DNA of 25,423 nt from JAAEQG01 sp023133475 (GCA_030631415.1 DAOVLE010000048.1:1-25423); one strand, 5' to 3'. Shown: positions 1-12,700, numbered from the stretch's first letter. Notes: generated by a model not told the origin, from the sequence alone. Made by a program: numbers and translations.

Positions 1-3000
1 GAAATGGCGAATCTGAGCCATCGGCGCCAGCGGAGTCTTGTCCACCTCGCGGATAAGCTCCTCGAGCATGTCGATGCTGTCCGCCGGAGCCAGCACGAAC
101 AACGAATTCGTCCGCGGGTCGTCGGTGATGGTGATGTCCTGTCGCAGCAGCTTGTGCACCACCTTGGTCCCGTCCTCCAGCGTCACCGGGAAGGATAGAA
201 TCACCGCCTCCTGATCGTCGCTGCCGGACGGCTGCTCGCCGGCGAAAAGTGTTTCGGTGAACTTCTCGGCAAAGTCCTCTGCCAGAGCGTTCTCAAGCCG
301 GATGACCCGCATTTGCATTTCCTTGGTGGGGTCCTGGGTGTCCAGCCTCTCCACGATCAGGGCGATATTCTCGAGTTGCGACGGGGCAGCCCAGACGATC
401 AGCGAATTGGTCCGCAAGTCCGGCTCGACTGCGATGACGTCCGCCCGGGCATTACTGCCACCAGTGGAACTCTGGAACACGTTCTCCAGGGTCTCCGCCA
501 GCTTCTCCGCCCTAGCCACCTTCAGCGGGAAGATGTCAAACTGCTTGATGAGCGTGGACGGCTTGTCCAGCAAAGCCAGCAAATCCACGATGACCTCATG
601 GTCGTCGCGCGAGGCGCTACAGATCAGGCTGTTGGTGGTTTCGTCGGGCATGATGTAGATTGGCGTTCTTGCACCCTGGTCACCGCCCTGTTCACGCTGG
701 TCGAAGGTCTCCTGCATCTTCTCCGCCAGCACAGCCGCAGCCGCATGTTCAAGCGGATAAATCTCAAACACCGCCGTCCGCTGCACGCCCTGAGCCTCGA
801 TCCGCTCGACCAGGTCGGCGCAGCGTTTCAGGCTGTCCGAAGAGCCGGTCACGAACAGGCTGTTGCTGCGTTCGTCAGCCATGATGCTGGGTGGGCGGAT
901 CAGGTCCGGCTCGGGGGCGTTGTTTTTGATCTCATCGAAGAGTTCCTTGAGCATGTCCGCCAGCTTGATGGCATCGCTGGTGCCCAGGGTGAAGACTCGC
1001 GTATCGTCCTCGAAGAGCGGAGCGTTTTCGGTGTCCATCAGCTTGACCAGGTTGTCGATGATCGCCAGGTTGGTCTTGCCGGCACTTGCGATCAGGGCGT
1101 TGGAACGCGGGTCAGCCACCACGGTGACCTCCTGCCGCTCCTCAGCCAACGGGCGATCGATCCCCTTGCCTGGGTCGTAAATGCCATCTTGAAACAGTTC
1201 CTTAATCTTTTCAGCGACGGTGGCTGCCTCGGCATACTCCAGCACGTAGAATTTGACCACGCCTTCGACGTCCGGCACGGCGTCGAGGGCTTTGACCAGT
1301 TGCTGCATCTCCTCGAAGTTCTCCTGTGACGATGCCACCAGGATGGTATTGGTGCCCGGGTCGTTGGCGATAGCCACCCGGTCGGCAGGGTTCTCCTCCT
1401 GCCCCTGAGCCAGACGCTGCTCCATACGCTCCTGGAACAGGGCCTTGAGCATGTCCGCGACCTTGGCTGCGTCGTTGTTGGTGACCGTAATCATGCGAAT
1501 CTGGGCGATGGGCGCCAGCGGTTGGCTCTCCAGCCGATCGACCAGCCGCTTGATCTCATCGAAGTCCTCGGGCGACGAGGCGATCACCAGGGCATTGCTC
1601 CGCTGGTCGGTCACCACCACCGGAAGGTCGGCGGGCAGATCACTCTCCCCGCGCAGGTCGCCCTTGCGTTTCCACAGCTCGTCGATTTTGTTGGCCATGT
1701 CGGCTGCCGATATGTTGCGACAGTTAATTACCCGAACGTTTTCCACAAGCTGATCGCCGGTGGCGTCGAGGTCTCGGATGATGTCCAGAATCTCGTCGTA
1801 GTTTTCCTCCGAGGCGGACACGATCAGCGAATTGCTGCGGATGTCCACCGCCAGAAACACCCTGGCTCGCTCGACCACCATGGTGCCGGCATCGCTCTTC
1901 TCCAGGGCTTCGAGGCGAGCCTCGAACAACTGCTCGACGATCGTGCCCAGGTGGGTCGCGTCGGTGCGCTCCAGCCGGATCAACCGCAAGGGGAACCGCG
2001 TTGCGGCGGAGGGCACATCGAGCTTGTTCACCAGGGTGCTCACCAGGGCGATCTGGGCCGCCTTGCCCGCGACCAGCAGGGTGTTGGTCCGCAGGTCGGT
2101 GGCGATGGTGATGTTGTAGACCAGCGCCTCGCCCACCGGCCCTTCGGGGACCGCCTCGCTCTTGCTGCCACCAGCCGGTGTGGGTAGGTCCTTGCCGGTC
2201 TTGAACAGGTCGTCCAACATGCTCGATACCGTCTCGGCGTCGGTGTAGCGCAGGTGGTAGACCTTAAGCCCGATCTCCTCCGCCCCGGGCACGCCGTCGA
2301 GCACGTCGATAATCTCGCCCATGGGTTCGATGTTGGACTCCACCGTGGCTACGATCAGCGAGCCGGTGCCTTCGTCGGGGATGATCCGTAGCGGTTTCTC
2401 CAGGTCCAACGGCGGCAGCTCTCGCGGTTCTTCCTCGCCGGGCCTGCGGATCACCATGCGCAGGCGGCGGATGGTCTCCTCTTTGCCCTTCCCCTTGCCG
2501 TCCTGGGCGGAGATCAGTTCGTTGATGGTGTCAGCCAGCTTGTCCGGCTTGCTGTTGTAGACCGGGAAGACCGCCAGCATGACATCACCCCAGCCTTCGA
2601 CCGGTTCCACGTCGATGGAGTCCAGCAGATTCTGAATCTTGGACCGCTCGCTCTCCGGGGCGGTTATCAGGATGGAGTTGTCGGCATCGATGGCGACGAT
2701 CTCAAACTCCGGGCCGGCGTCCTCGCCCTGCTTCTTGCGTAGCGTATCCAGCAGGTTCTTCAACTGCTCAGCCGCCTCGGAGGCTTTGCGATGCTTGATG
2801 TAGAACTTCAGGTTATCGGTGGCTGGCAGGGCGCTGTGGCGGTCGATGATGTGGATCAGGTTGACCACTTCCTCCATCAGATGGGTTGGGGCTGACACCA
2901 CCACCACGGTGGGAGCCACCGCCACCACCGAGACCTCGTCCTCCGGTCGCGGCTTTTGTTTGGCATAGATAGCCTCCACCTTCTCCGACACTTTTTTGGC

Positions 3001-3456
3001 ACCGGCTTTTTCCAGCGTGACCACCTGCATGTCCTTTTTTGTGCCCTCTTCCTCGAGCAACTCGACCAGGGCGGTGAGCATGTCCACATCGCTCTCGGTG
3101 CCGGTGATGATGATGGTATCCGACCCGACGGTTTGGATTTCCACGTCGGCACCGGACAGATTTACCCCGCTGATGGACAATGGAGACTTGTCGGCGCGCT
3201 CCTCGGGCGCGGTTTTTTTCTCGTCGTCCGATTCCTCGGCGCGTTCTCCGGGCGCAGCCTCTCCCTCGTCGGTCGGTTCGTCGTCGGAGGACTCGGCAAT
3301 CAGCGGATCGGGCTCATCGTTAAAAACCAGCGCCTGATCCATCAGCACGTTGATCGCCTCCTGGTCGGAGACTGTGCCTTGGTCGGATGTTTCCTCTTGC
3401 GCAATCGCCGGAACAACCAACAGCCATGCCATCAGGAATGTATAGATCGCCTTCAT
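1..3456 (-). CDS. Secreted multi-repeat secretin N-domain protein, possibly an extended GspD; C-terminus beyond window
   Basis: The frame is open from an ATG at 3456 to base 1, giving 1152 codons with no stop. A GGAGG ribosome site lies 7 bases before the ATG. The first 19 or so residues form a signal peptide (hydrophobic TFLMAWLLVVPAIA, then Q), followed by an acidic stretch and then about 12 complete repeats of 80-95 residues plus the start of another. Each repeat follows the secretin N1/N2/N3 pattern: an initial strand such as LKVYHLRYTDAE, a helix, then an aDxRTNSLIVsA strand pair, then a helix ending LvxxLD. These are KH-like modules known to stack as rings in the periplasmic part of secretins. 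The Gly/Arg-rich loops of the upstream giant are absent. Typical GspD has three such modules, so this is greatly enlarged. No beta-barrel is visible, but the C-terminus lies outside the window. It is the most distal gene seen and probably belongs to the gsp operon. Confidence 0.9.
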   Translation of the reverse strand, partial: MKAIYTFLMAWLLVVPAIAQEETSDQGTVSDQEAINVLMDQALVFNDEPDPLIAESSDDEPTDEGEAAPGERAEESDDEKKTAPEERADKSPLSISGVNLSGADVEIQTVGSDTIIITGTESDVDMLTALVELLEEEGTKKDMQVVTLEKAGAKKVSEKVEAIYAKQKPRPEDEVSVVAVAPTVVVVSAPTHLMEEVVNLIHIIDRHSALPATDNLKFYIKHRKASEAAEQLKNLLDTLRKKQGEDAGPEFEIVAIDADNSILITAPESERSKIQNLLDSIDVEPVEGWGDVMLAVFPVYNSKPDKLADTINELISAQDGKGKGKEETIRRLRMVIRRPGEEEPRELPPLDLEKPLRIIPDEGTGSLIVATVESNIEPMGEIIDVLDGVPGAEEIGLKVYHLRYTDAETVSSMLDDLFKTGKDLPTPAGGSKSEAVPEGPVGEALVYNITIATDLRTNTLLVAGKAAQIALVSTLVNKLDVPSAATRFPLRLIRLERTDATHLGTIVEQLFEARLEALEKSDAGTMVVERARVFLAVDIRSNSLIVSASEENYDEILDIIRDLDATGDQLVENVRVINCRNISAADMANKIDELWKRKGDLRGESDLPADLPVVVTDQRSNALVIASSPEDFDEIKRLVDRLESQPLAPIAQIRMITVTNNDAAKVADMLKALFQERMEQRLAQGQEENPADRVAIANDPGTNTILVASSQENFEEMQQLVKALDAVPDVEGVVKFYVLEYAEAATVAEKIKELFQDGIYDPGKGIDRPLAEERQEVTVVADPRSNALIASAGKTNLAIIDNLVKLMDTENAPLFEDDTRVFTLGTSDAIKLADMLKELFDEIKNNAPEPDLIRPPSIMADERSNSLFVTGSSDSLKRCADLVERIEAQGVQRTAVFEIYPLEHAAAAVLAEKMQETFDQREQGGDQGARTPIYIMPDETTNSLICSASRDDHEVIVDLLALLDKPSTLIKQFDIFPLKVARAEKLAETLENVFQSSTGGSNARADVIAVEPDLRTNSLIVWAAPSQLENIALIVERLDTQDPTKEMQMRVIRLENALAEDFAEKFTETLFAGEQPSGSDDQEAVILSFPVTLEDGTKVVHKLLRQDITITDDPRTNSLFVLAPADSIDMLEELIREVDKTPLAPMAQIRHF

Positions 3457-3463
3457 CACCAGA

Positions 3464-3468
3464 CCTCC
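3464..3468 (-). promoter_or_regulatory. Shine-Dalgarno site GGAGG of the distal N-domain protein
   Basis: The minus strand reads GGAGG, then 7 bases, then ATG at 3456. It fixes the start of this gene and shows it is translated independently of the giant gene that precedes it. Confidence 0.7.
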
Positions 3469-3551
3469 GGGCTTTATTAAGCCGCTGTCACTTTCCGACG
3501 ACGGTCCCGCCCGTCGCCGGACTCCTTTTCCCTGTTAACCGAACCACTCGC

Positions 3552-3684
3552 CTGTATCGCAGGCTTCCAGCCTGCCGGGTGCCCCATGGCTTTAGCCGTG
3601 GGGGACGCGAATCACGCCAGGTATTCGTGTCCCCCACCGCTAAAGCGATGGGCCACCCACTGTAGCGCAGGCTTCCAGCCTGCA
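3552..3684. repeat. Composite palindromic repeat cluster between the two giant genes
   Basis: Two nearly identical 25-base copies with the palindromic core GCAGGCTTCCAGCCTGC lie at 3552-3576 and 3660-3684. Between them is an inverted pair of the GGGTGGCCCATCGCTTTAGCG-type repeat, with arms of about 40 bases at 3577-3618 and 3619-3659. The whole 133-base block is symmetrical and would form a long hairpin in RNA. The same GCTTTAGC family recurs at 20695-20817 and 21415-21620. The rest of the 3457-3706 spacer holds no gene that I can see. Confidence 0.85.
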
Positions 3685-3706
3685 CAACGGGCGCCATCGC
3701 TCGCAC

Positions 3707-6700
3707 TTATTTGCGTCCGCGTTTACCGCTCCCGCGCGAGCGGCTGGGACTCTTCTTCTTGCTACTCCCTTGGGTATCCTCAATCAAACCTCGAATGATC
3801 GGTTCAATCTCACCTACGTCCCGCTCATCGAGGCGGATAACCTTAATCACCTGGCCGCCCTTGGGTCCCATCTCCTCGTACTTACGAATCACGGCTTCGG
3901 CCTTGTCGAACAGCGCCGGGGCACCAGCCAACATCAAACTATTGGTCCGCTTGTCCGGGGTGACGATCAACTGTTGGGCTTTAGCCCCGCCCTTGCGTCC
4001 CCCCGTGCTTTTGGCTGACGCATTGAAGCTCTCCTCGAGCATGGCAGCCATGTCCTCGACGTTGATCCCCGATGCCACCTGCACGATGCGGATTTCCTCC
4101 GGGGCGGCGTCGGCGGCATCGAGTTGGCCCACCAGCCGCATGATGGCATTCATCTCCGCCGCACCAGCCCGCACGATCAGCGAGTTGGCGGCTTCGTCAG
4201 CCACGATCACCGGCTCGGTACTGCCCGAGTCTCGCCCCTTGCGCTGCTGTTTGAACAACTCTTCGAGTTGCGGCTGAATGTCCGTCGCCCGGGCGTGTTG
4301 GAGCTTGATGATCTTGGGCAACCGCGAATCGTCCATTTCCACGTCGAGTTGGGCGATCACCTCGCAGACTTCCTCCAACTGCTCCTTATCGCCGGAGAGA
4401 ATCAGGGCGTTGTTCTTGGCTGACACGCTGATCCGCACACCGCCGATCAGGTCGGCTCCGGTGCCGGCGCTGCTGCTGCGACGGCCACGACCACCACCAC
4501 CGCCCCGCGTACCGGGCTTGCGCAGGTACTCTTCCAGGATGGCTTTGGTCTCCTCGGCATCGCTGAACTTGAGCGAAACGATCTTGATCGCCCCGCCCGC
4601 ACCGGTGCCGGCGGCTTCGAGTTCGTCGATCACCGCCTGAATCTCAGCCAACTCGGTCTCGTTGGCTCGGATGATCACCGCGTCGGAACCCTGCGGGTTG
4701 GAGATGGAGATACCCTGCTGTGCCCCACCGCCACCACCGCGCCCCCTTCTGCCAGAGGAGCCGGTGAACATATCCTGCAACGCACTGGCCACCGACGAGG
4801 CGTCGGCGTTCTCGATCTTGACCACGGTGACCTGGCGATCGCCCATGCCCGGCTTGTCGACTTCGGCAAGGAACGCCTCGACCCGAGCCATGTCCTCTGG
4901 CGAAGCCGCCACCACCAACGTGTTGGAAGCCCCGTCGGCATAAACGTCCACCTGGCCACGCAAAGCACTGCCGCCACCACCACCGCGCCCGCCACGACCA
5001 CTACGACCGCCCCGGCTGCCGCCGAACAACTGCGTCACCGATTCTTGGAGGTTCTCGGCATCGGCATGGTTCAGATGGAACGAGCGAATCTGCCGCCGCT
5101 CCTCTGGCGTGACATCGAGAGTAGCCAGCAACCTTTGCAGCTTGGTGAACTCGGTCTCATTGGCATAAATCAGCAGCGAGTTGGTGCCCGGATCGGCGGT
5201 GATGCTCATGCTGCCGCCCTCACTTCGTGAGCCTCGGGAACCGCGCCCGCCGCGCGTCTGTTGGTAAACCTGGCCAAGCCGCTCAGCCAGGTCTTCCGCG
5301 TCAGCCTTTTCCAGCTTGACCACGTGTGTGGTGCGTTGCATGCTCGACTCGACGTCGAGTTGGGCGATTACTTCGCAGACTTTCTCAAGTTGCTCAGCCT
5401 CACCGGAAAGCACCAGGGAGTTGTTCTGTGCGGAGACACTGATCCGCACCCCGCCGATCAGTTCCCCCGCCCCACTGCTCCCACTGCGTCCGCGGCCACG
5501 ACTGCGGCCACCGCTACCTCGGGTGCCGGGCTTGCGCAGGTATTCTTCTAAGATAGCCTTGGTCTCCTCCGCGTCGCTGTACTTGAGCGGGACGATCCTG
5601 ATCTCGCCGCCGCCACCGGTGCCGGTGGTTTCGAGTTCGGCGATCACCGCCTGAATTTCCGCCAATTCTTTCTCGTTGGCTCGGATGATCAGCGAGTTGG
5701 AACCCGGCATGTTGGAGATGGACAGGCCTTGCTGCCCGCCGCCTCCACCTCTGCGCCCTCCCCTGCCGGAGGAACCGGCGAACATGTCTTGCAAGGCATC
5801 GGCAACGGCTGAGGCATCGGCGTTTTCGATCTCCACCACGGTAACGCTGCGGTCACCCATCCCGGGTTTATCAACGTCGTTAATAAATGCTTCGATCCTG
5901 GCCATGTGCTCAGCCGAAGTCGCCACCACCAAGGTGTTGGAAGCCTCGTCGGCATAAACGCTCACCTGATCGCCGCCCAGACTGCCTCCGCGACTACCAC
6001 GCCCCCCGCGACCGCCTCGGCTACCTCGACTACCGCCGAACAACTGAGCCACCGCCTCTTGGAGGTTCTCAACTCGAGCGTGCTTCAACTGGAACGAGCG
6101 AATCTGCCGCCGCTCCTCAGGCGTAACGTCGAGAGTGGCCACCAGTTCCTGCACTTGTGCGAACTCGGTTTCATTGGCGTAAATCAGTAGCGAGTTTGTC
6201 CCCGGATCGGCGGTGATACTCATGCTGCCTTCACCCCGCTTGGAACCGCGCATCTTCTGGTAGACCTGGCCAAGTCGCTCGGCGAGGTCTTCGGCGTTGG
6301 CTTTTTCCAGCTTGACCACGTGAGTGGTGCGTTGTGTGCTGGACTCGACGTCCATGCGGGCGATCAGCTCTTTGATTTTTTCGTGGTTTTCGCGCGAGGC
6401 GGAGACCGCCAGGCTGTTGGTCCCGCGAACGTAGGAGGCTTTAACAGTATCCTGGGAGCTTTTTCCCCGCCCGCCTTTGGCGAAGCTGGCTTCGATGGTC
6501 CGGGACATCGAGTCGGGGTCGGCGTACTTGAGGTCGTACACCTCGACCACCCTCCCGACCGAATCCAGCGGTTTTTTGTCCAGCGATTCGAGCAGAGTGA
6601 GGGCTTCGTTCACGTCCTTTTGCGTGCCCGAGAGGATCACCTGGTTGAGCGGTTCGTTGGCCACTACGGTGATCTGTGTCTTTCCCCGCCCGCCACCACG

Positions 6701-9700
6701 CCCCAGCATCTCCTTGAGCGTGGTGACCAGTTCGCCGGCACGGGCGTGCTTCACTTGATAAAGCTCCTTAACCGGCCCGCCGACGGCGGCTGCATTGTCG
6801 AGCTTGGCGATCAGCGCCGCGACCTTTTCCTGGTTGGCCGGGCTGGCAGTCACCACCACGGTCCGCGAGGCGGCGTCCACCGCGGCATCAACGCGATCAC
6901 CTTCAGCCCCCTTGCCCCGCGAGCTAAACTGCTTGCCGATGATCTGCACCAACGTGTCGGGGCTGGCGTTCTTGAGCGTATAGGTCTCGGTAACCCGCGC
7001 CGTCTGGTCGCCCAGTTCCTCGAGCGGCTTGATTACCTTCTCGTATATCTCCTCTTGTTGCTTCTTGTTTCCGCGCACCAGCAGGATGTTGGTGGACTGG
7101 TTGGCCTCCGCCTGGGCCGGGGCTGGGCCGCCCTTGCCCCGCTTCTTACCGTAAAGTCGGTTGATGGTGTTGGCTACGTCACTTGCTCGGGCTGACTCCA
7201 GGTGATAAGTCCGCGTCTCGACGAGGACCGTTTCAGACGGGGGAACGTCGAGCTTTGCCAGTATCCCCTCGACGATCGAGAAAACGCTCGGCTCGCCGGC
7301 GACCACCAGCGAGTTGCTCGCCTCGTCAGCCACCGCGCTGAACGCCCCCAGGTCCACACCCTGCTTCTTGCCGGTCTGCTTCAGCACCTTAAGCAATTGG
7401 TTCATGCGTTGGAGCACGTCGGCTGCGGTGGCGTGGGTCAGCGGATAGACCTTGAAGTCCAGGTTGGTCTGTTCGACGTCGATCCGCGATATCATCTCGC
7501 GGATGTTCGCCAGCGCTTTCGCCGGTGCGGTGACGATCAACTGCTTGCTGCCGTCGTCAGCCGTGATGGTGACACCAGTTGGGCTAGTGCCACCCCCCTT
7601 GCTGCCGCGCCGACCACCACTACTCTTCTTGCCGCCGAACGCCTCTTGCAATTTCTTGGCGATTTCCGACGGCTTGACGTGCTCGAGCTTGATGTACGTG
7701 GGAGCATCGCCGTCGCTCTTCTGGTCCAGACGCTCGATCATCGCCAGAATCTTGGGCATGTCCGGTTCAAGGGCTCGGATGACAATGCTGTTGGTCCGCG
7801 CCAAAGGCACGAAGATCGGGTTGTTGACTTCCGTTGGATCGAAACCGGTGCTCCCTGTGCTCTTGCCGGCCTTGCCACTCTTACCGCCACGACCGCCCCT
7901 ACTACTGCTTCTGCCGGCGCCAAACAACTGCTCCAGTTGGGTGACTATCTCCGTTGCGTCGGCGTGTTGGACCACGTAGGTCTCGGTTATCCGTTCGGGA
8001 GGGGTGCGTTCTTCCAACTGCTCGATGAGTTGCCCGATCATGTCCAGCGTCTTTTCCGGTGCCACCACCATAATGGTATTGGTGGCTGGGTTGCTGGAGA
8101 TGGTGATTCGATCCGCGGCTCCGAGCGACAGCGATTCGCCGCCGAGACCGGCAAACTCGAACTGCTGCTGAGTCGGCAGGTTTTGCGGAGTTTTTTGCCC
8201 TGGGCGTTGGGGCGTGCGTCGTTGCGGCTGACGCCGCGCCGCTTGCCGGGTGCGGGCGTTGAGGCCCAGAATCTCTTTCAGCGTCTCCTCCACCTCCGCC
8301 GCGTTGAGCCGCTCGAGCTTGTAAATCCGAAAGTCCGCCGCCGTGCCCTTCTTGTCGATGGTGGCCAACAGCTTGATGATCACCGGGTATTGTTCCGGGG
8401 CTGCCCGGACGACAATCGTGTGCGTCCGCGCATCGGGGAAGACCCGGATTTGACCGGGTTGCTGCTGCTGAATTTGCGGGGCCGGCTGTGGTTGCCCGGG
8501 GCGGCGTTTATTTTTGTCCTGTTGCGCCTGCGCCTGCTTCTGTTTCTTTTGCTGTTGTTGCAAAGCCCGGCGCTGCTGGGGCGTCAGGCGCCGCTGGCGC
8601 GGGGCGTTGAACATCGATTCCAGAATGGTCGTCGCCGCGTTGACGTCGATGTACTTGAGCCTGAAAACCCGGATGTCGGGCGGCTGATCGATCTCCTCCA
8701 TTTCTTTCTTGATCTTATCGATCAGGTAATTGGCATCCGCCACCTCCCGTGTTGCCCCCCGCAGGTACACCAGACCCCGTTCGTCGTCCACTACGATGGT
8801 GAGCTTCTGCGCCGACGCGAAAGATTCCGGTATGAGAGGCTGTTCTTTCTCCGCCTCGGTCCCGTTGGTGTCGGCATCGTCTTGAGCTTCGGTCTCGGCG
8901 GGCTCCGCATCGCCGGTGATGCTCCGCAGGATGGCGAGTTTACCTTCGACGTCCTTGTCGAAACCCGGGGCGTTGGGGCTTTCGGGTTCAGGTTCGTCCT
9001 CGTCCTGTGGTTCATCATCCAGGCCGGTTGCCGCGAGAGACATCCAGCGCAGGGCACTGAGCGGAAGCACACACGGTTGAACCTGATCGATTAAGTCCAG
9101 GTAGTCTTTTTCGCCCGGTTTGGGGAGGCCTTGGATCACCACCCTGTCCGCCCCGATGCGTTCCTGGAGAATCGCAGCCAGTTCTCGGGCGGTCATCTTC
9201 TCCGGTTTGATCACCTTGAAATCCCGCGTTTCTTCACCCTCTTTGCCGGGTTTGTCCACGTATTTCTTGATGAGCTTGCGGACCTCGGCGAAGTCGTCCG
9301 GGCGGCCCCGAATGGTCATGATTTCGGTGAAGGGGATGTAGTCGATCTTGGGGACGTTCTCCGGGTCAGGCCAAAGGGCGTCGAGTATCATTTCCAGATC
9401 GTACACCGCCTCGTAAGCATCCTCACGATGCTCCAGAGGATAGGTGTCGAACGGCTGAACGTTGCCGGTCTGGATCAACGGTTCCTCGCCCGGTTTGCCC
9501 TCGTACATCTCGTAGAGGTTGTCAATCTCACGAATCTTGGCGGGTGAAGCGCTGACCACCATGGTGCTGGCCCAGACATCGCTCACCAGATAGATGTCTT
9601 TCCCACGTCGAGGCCCACCGCCGATGTCAAAGGTTTCGATGACTTCCTGCCCTTTGCCCCTGCGTTTGGGCTTGCTCGGCTTGCGCCCGCCGCCGGAGTC

Positions 9701-12700
9701 CACCAGGGTCATCACCACGTCGGCGAACTTCTCGACATCGATGTTTTGCGGGTTGTAAATCTTGATCTCGCGCCCGCCCTTGGAGGCTTCGTCCAGGTCT
9801 TTGATCCACTGCTCGACCTGGTCCACGTCCTCTTCGTAGCCTTCCAACACCAGGGCGGAACCGCCCGGAGCCGCCACGATGGTCACGTTTTTGGTGGCGA
9901 CGGGCTTGGCAGGGGCCGGTCTTGCTTTACCACCTTTACCACGCTTGCCCGATCGCCTCGGCGAAGACTTCGTGGACTTCATTGCCGCGTTTGGTCGGTT
10001 GGCCAGCATGGCCTTGATCGCCGTCACCATCTCCTTGGGGTTGGCCCGCTCCAGCATCACGGTCCTGACGATCCGCTCGCGGTCCGGGCGATCCAACTCG
10101 GCGATCAGCGTCTTGGCATCTTCCATCAGCGCCGGCGGGACGATCACGATCAACCGGTCACCACGCGGATCGGGCATCACCGAGATGGTCTTCTCCGACG
10201 TGCCCTTGGCGTCAAGCGTCTCGCGGATAACCCCAGTCTCCACCAGCTCGGCATATTTGATCTCGAGGATCGGCTCGATAATGTTGGCCATCTTCTGTGG
10301 GTCGATGTTCTCCAGCCGGACGAATTCGATCGCCGGCCCTGGGGCGGGTTCTTCCGGTTGCAGAATGGCGATCTTCTCCTCGATGTCTGGGATCATCTCT
10401 TCCGGGGCAGAGACGATGATCTTGTGGGCGGAGATGTGCGGGATAAAGCGGATGTCGCCTGCTTTGGTCTTCTGCAACCCGCCGCTTCTGGGCTTGCCGG
10501 CCTTGCTCCGGCGTCGGCCTTTGCTCTTGCTCGCACTCTTGGGCTGGGGGGCTCCGATCGGAACCGAGGAACTTCCCGGATAGAACGACGACAGCGTGGT
10601 GGCGATCTCCTTGACGTTGGCGTTCGGCGGGAAGGTATAAACCTTCACAATGATGTTGAGCGGATCGACATCGAATTCCTCGATCAGTTCGGCGATCTCC
10701 TCCATCTCAGCCCGCGGAGCCACCACAATGAGTTCATTACGGCCTTTTTCAATGATTTTGATCTCGCCGGCGGTGGACACCACAGCGGGAGCGGCACTCG
10801 GGCGTTTGCCTTTGCGCTTGTCCGCGCGTTTACCCCTGCGTGTGGGCTTGGGGCGGGCGGTTTTCTTCCCCACCACCAGCGACTCCAACAGCGACTTGAC
10901 CTCGGCGGGGTCGGCATAGCGCAAAGTGAAGGTGCGGCGTTCTATCTCGGGATCGACATCGAACAATTCCACCAGGCTGCGGATTTGCTCCAGTTCGCTT
11001 TCCGTGGCACCGGGCACCATGATCCCCGTTGAATGGGGCAGCATGGTGGGTTTCTCGACGCCCACGGGAGTGACCATGGCTTGGTTGATCTGCGTGATGA
11101 TCTCCGCCGCCTCGAGGTTCTCGACGGGGATCACCTCGATATCGGTATTGACTTTCGCCTCGCGGTCGAGCATCTCGATGAGCGGCAGATAGTCCTGCTC
11201 CCATTCCTCGTCGGTGCAGACCACGTACAGCTTGCCGGTCGCGTCGTCCCCGTGGTACTTGGTGCCGCCGGCGGCTTTGCCTCGGGAGGGGCGTCTGGGT
11301 TTCGGGCTTGCCTTGCCGCGTTTGGCTTGTCTGCTCTTGGCCGGCGCCCGGGCCGCCGAACCACCCCCGCCCTTCTTGTCCAGAGTATTCAGCAGGTTAA
11401 TCAGGATCGAGGGGCTGATGTAGCGGCACTCGTAGATATGTATGTCGGTTTCCTCGCCCGGTTGGTCCAGGTCCTCGATGATCCCCCGGTACAGTTCGAT
11501 GGCCTGCGAATCGCCCACCAGGATGAACTCGTTGTTCACCGGGTCCCTGGTGATCATCACCAGCCCCGCCAGGATTGCGTCCACGCTCTGGGCGATCTGC
11601 TCCGCCACCGGTTGAATCGTCTCCGGGTCGGCGTGCTCCACCGCCACGCGCGCGGTCTGTGACTGCGAGGGGATGTCATACAGGCTCATATACATCCGCA
11701 GCTTGGTGAGTTCCTCCTCCTTGGCCATCACGATCAACGTGTTGTTGGTGGAATTGGGATAAATCCTGATGGTATCGGTGATGATGCTCCCCGCCGCCGG
11801 TGTCGAACGTCGCGGTGTTCTTTTACTCCTACTCTTACCCTTGCCCCTCGCACTCTTCTTGGGCGCCGCGGCGGAACTCTTTCCACCGTACATCGGGCGC
11901 AGGGCATTCATCAACTGCTCGACACGGACATGCTCGGGGGTGATGATGATCATATCACCCAACCCCACCGCCAGGTCCACGTCAATGATGAGCAGATACT
12001 TTTTGACCTCTGCTATCTTGTCGGGCATGGCCCGCACGAACAGGGTTTTGACATCGTCGTAGGGGATCAGTTCAATCCCGTGCCCTTTGACGCGGGCCAA
12101 GCTGGGGGCGGGCGGGCGTTTTTTGCGTCCCTTGCCCGAGCGGGCCGGCTTCGCGGCAGCGGCACCACCGCGCAAATCCGGCATGAACTGATGAAGCATG
12201 CTGACCGCATGTGATGGCAGGACGTGCTCGATGGGGATCCCCTCGAACGGGCGCGGGTCGTCCGCCGCACCCTGGAAAATATTGACCAGGTCGAGATACT
12301 TCCGCACGTCCCTCGCCAGTGCCAGGATGGTCAGGGCGTTCTTGTCGCGATAGGGCGCGATGCGCACGTAATCGGGCATGAAGTCCCGCAATTGCTCCAG
12401 GTCCGCCACCCGCCCTTCCTTGGGGGTATAGAGCACCAGCACGATTTCCATCTCATCCAGCCCGGCGTCCTGGAACATTTCCACACTGGTATAGATTCGG
12501 TCCGGCTTCATCTTGCGTTGGGCTTCGGTCACCCGGAAGACTTCCAGCGAGTTGCCCTCGCGCCAGATGTAGAAGTTCTCCGGATGGCTGAACAGAATCT
12601 CGCGTATGCGGCTTAATGCCGCGGGGTAGTCCAGTTGCTCGGTGCTTACATAGGTCACCTGCCCACTGGGCGTATCGCCCAGGATGGCCAACCCCGACAT

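Noticed and set aside
3552..3684. Composite palindrome considered as an insertion sequence
   Set aside because: It is only 133 bases, with no transposase frame. It fits a small non-coding repeat, at most a MITE- or REP-like element.
7202..9094. 630-residue open frame on the plus strand
   Set aside because: It is the complement of the giant gene. Its composition (Leu/Arg/His/Asp-rich, no domain pattern) is typical of antisense frames in high-GC coding DNA.
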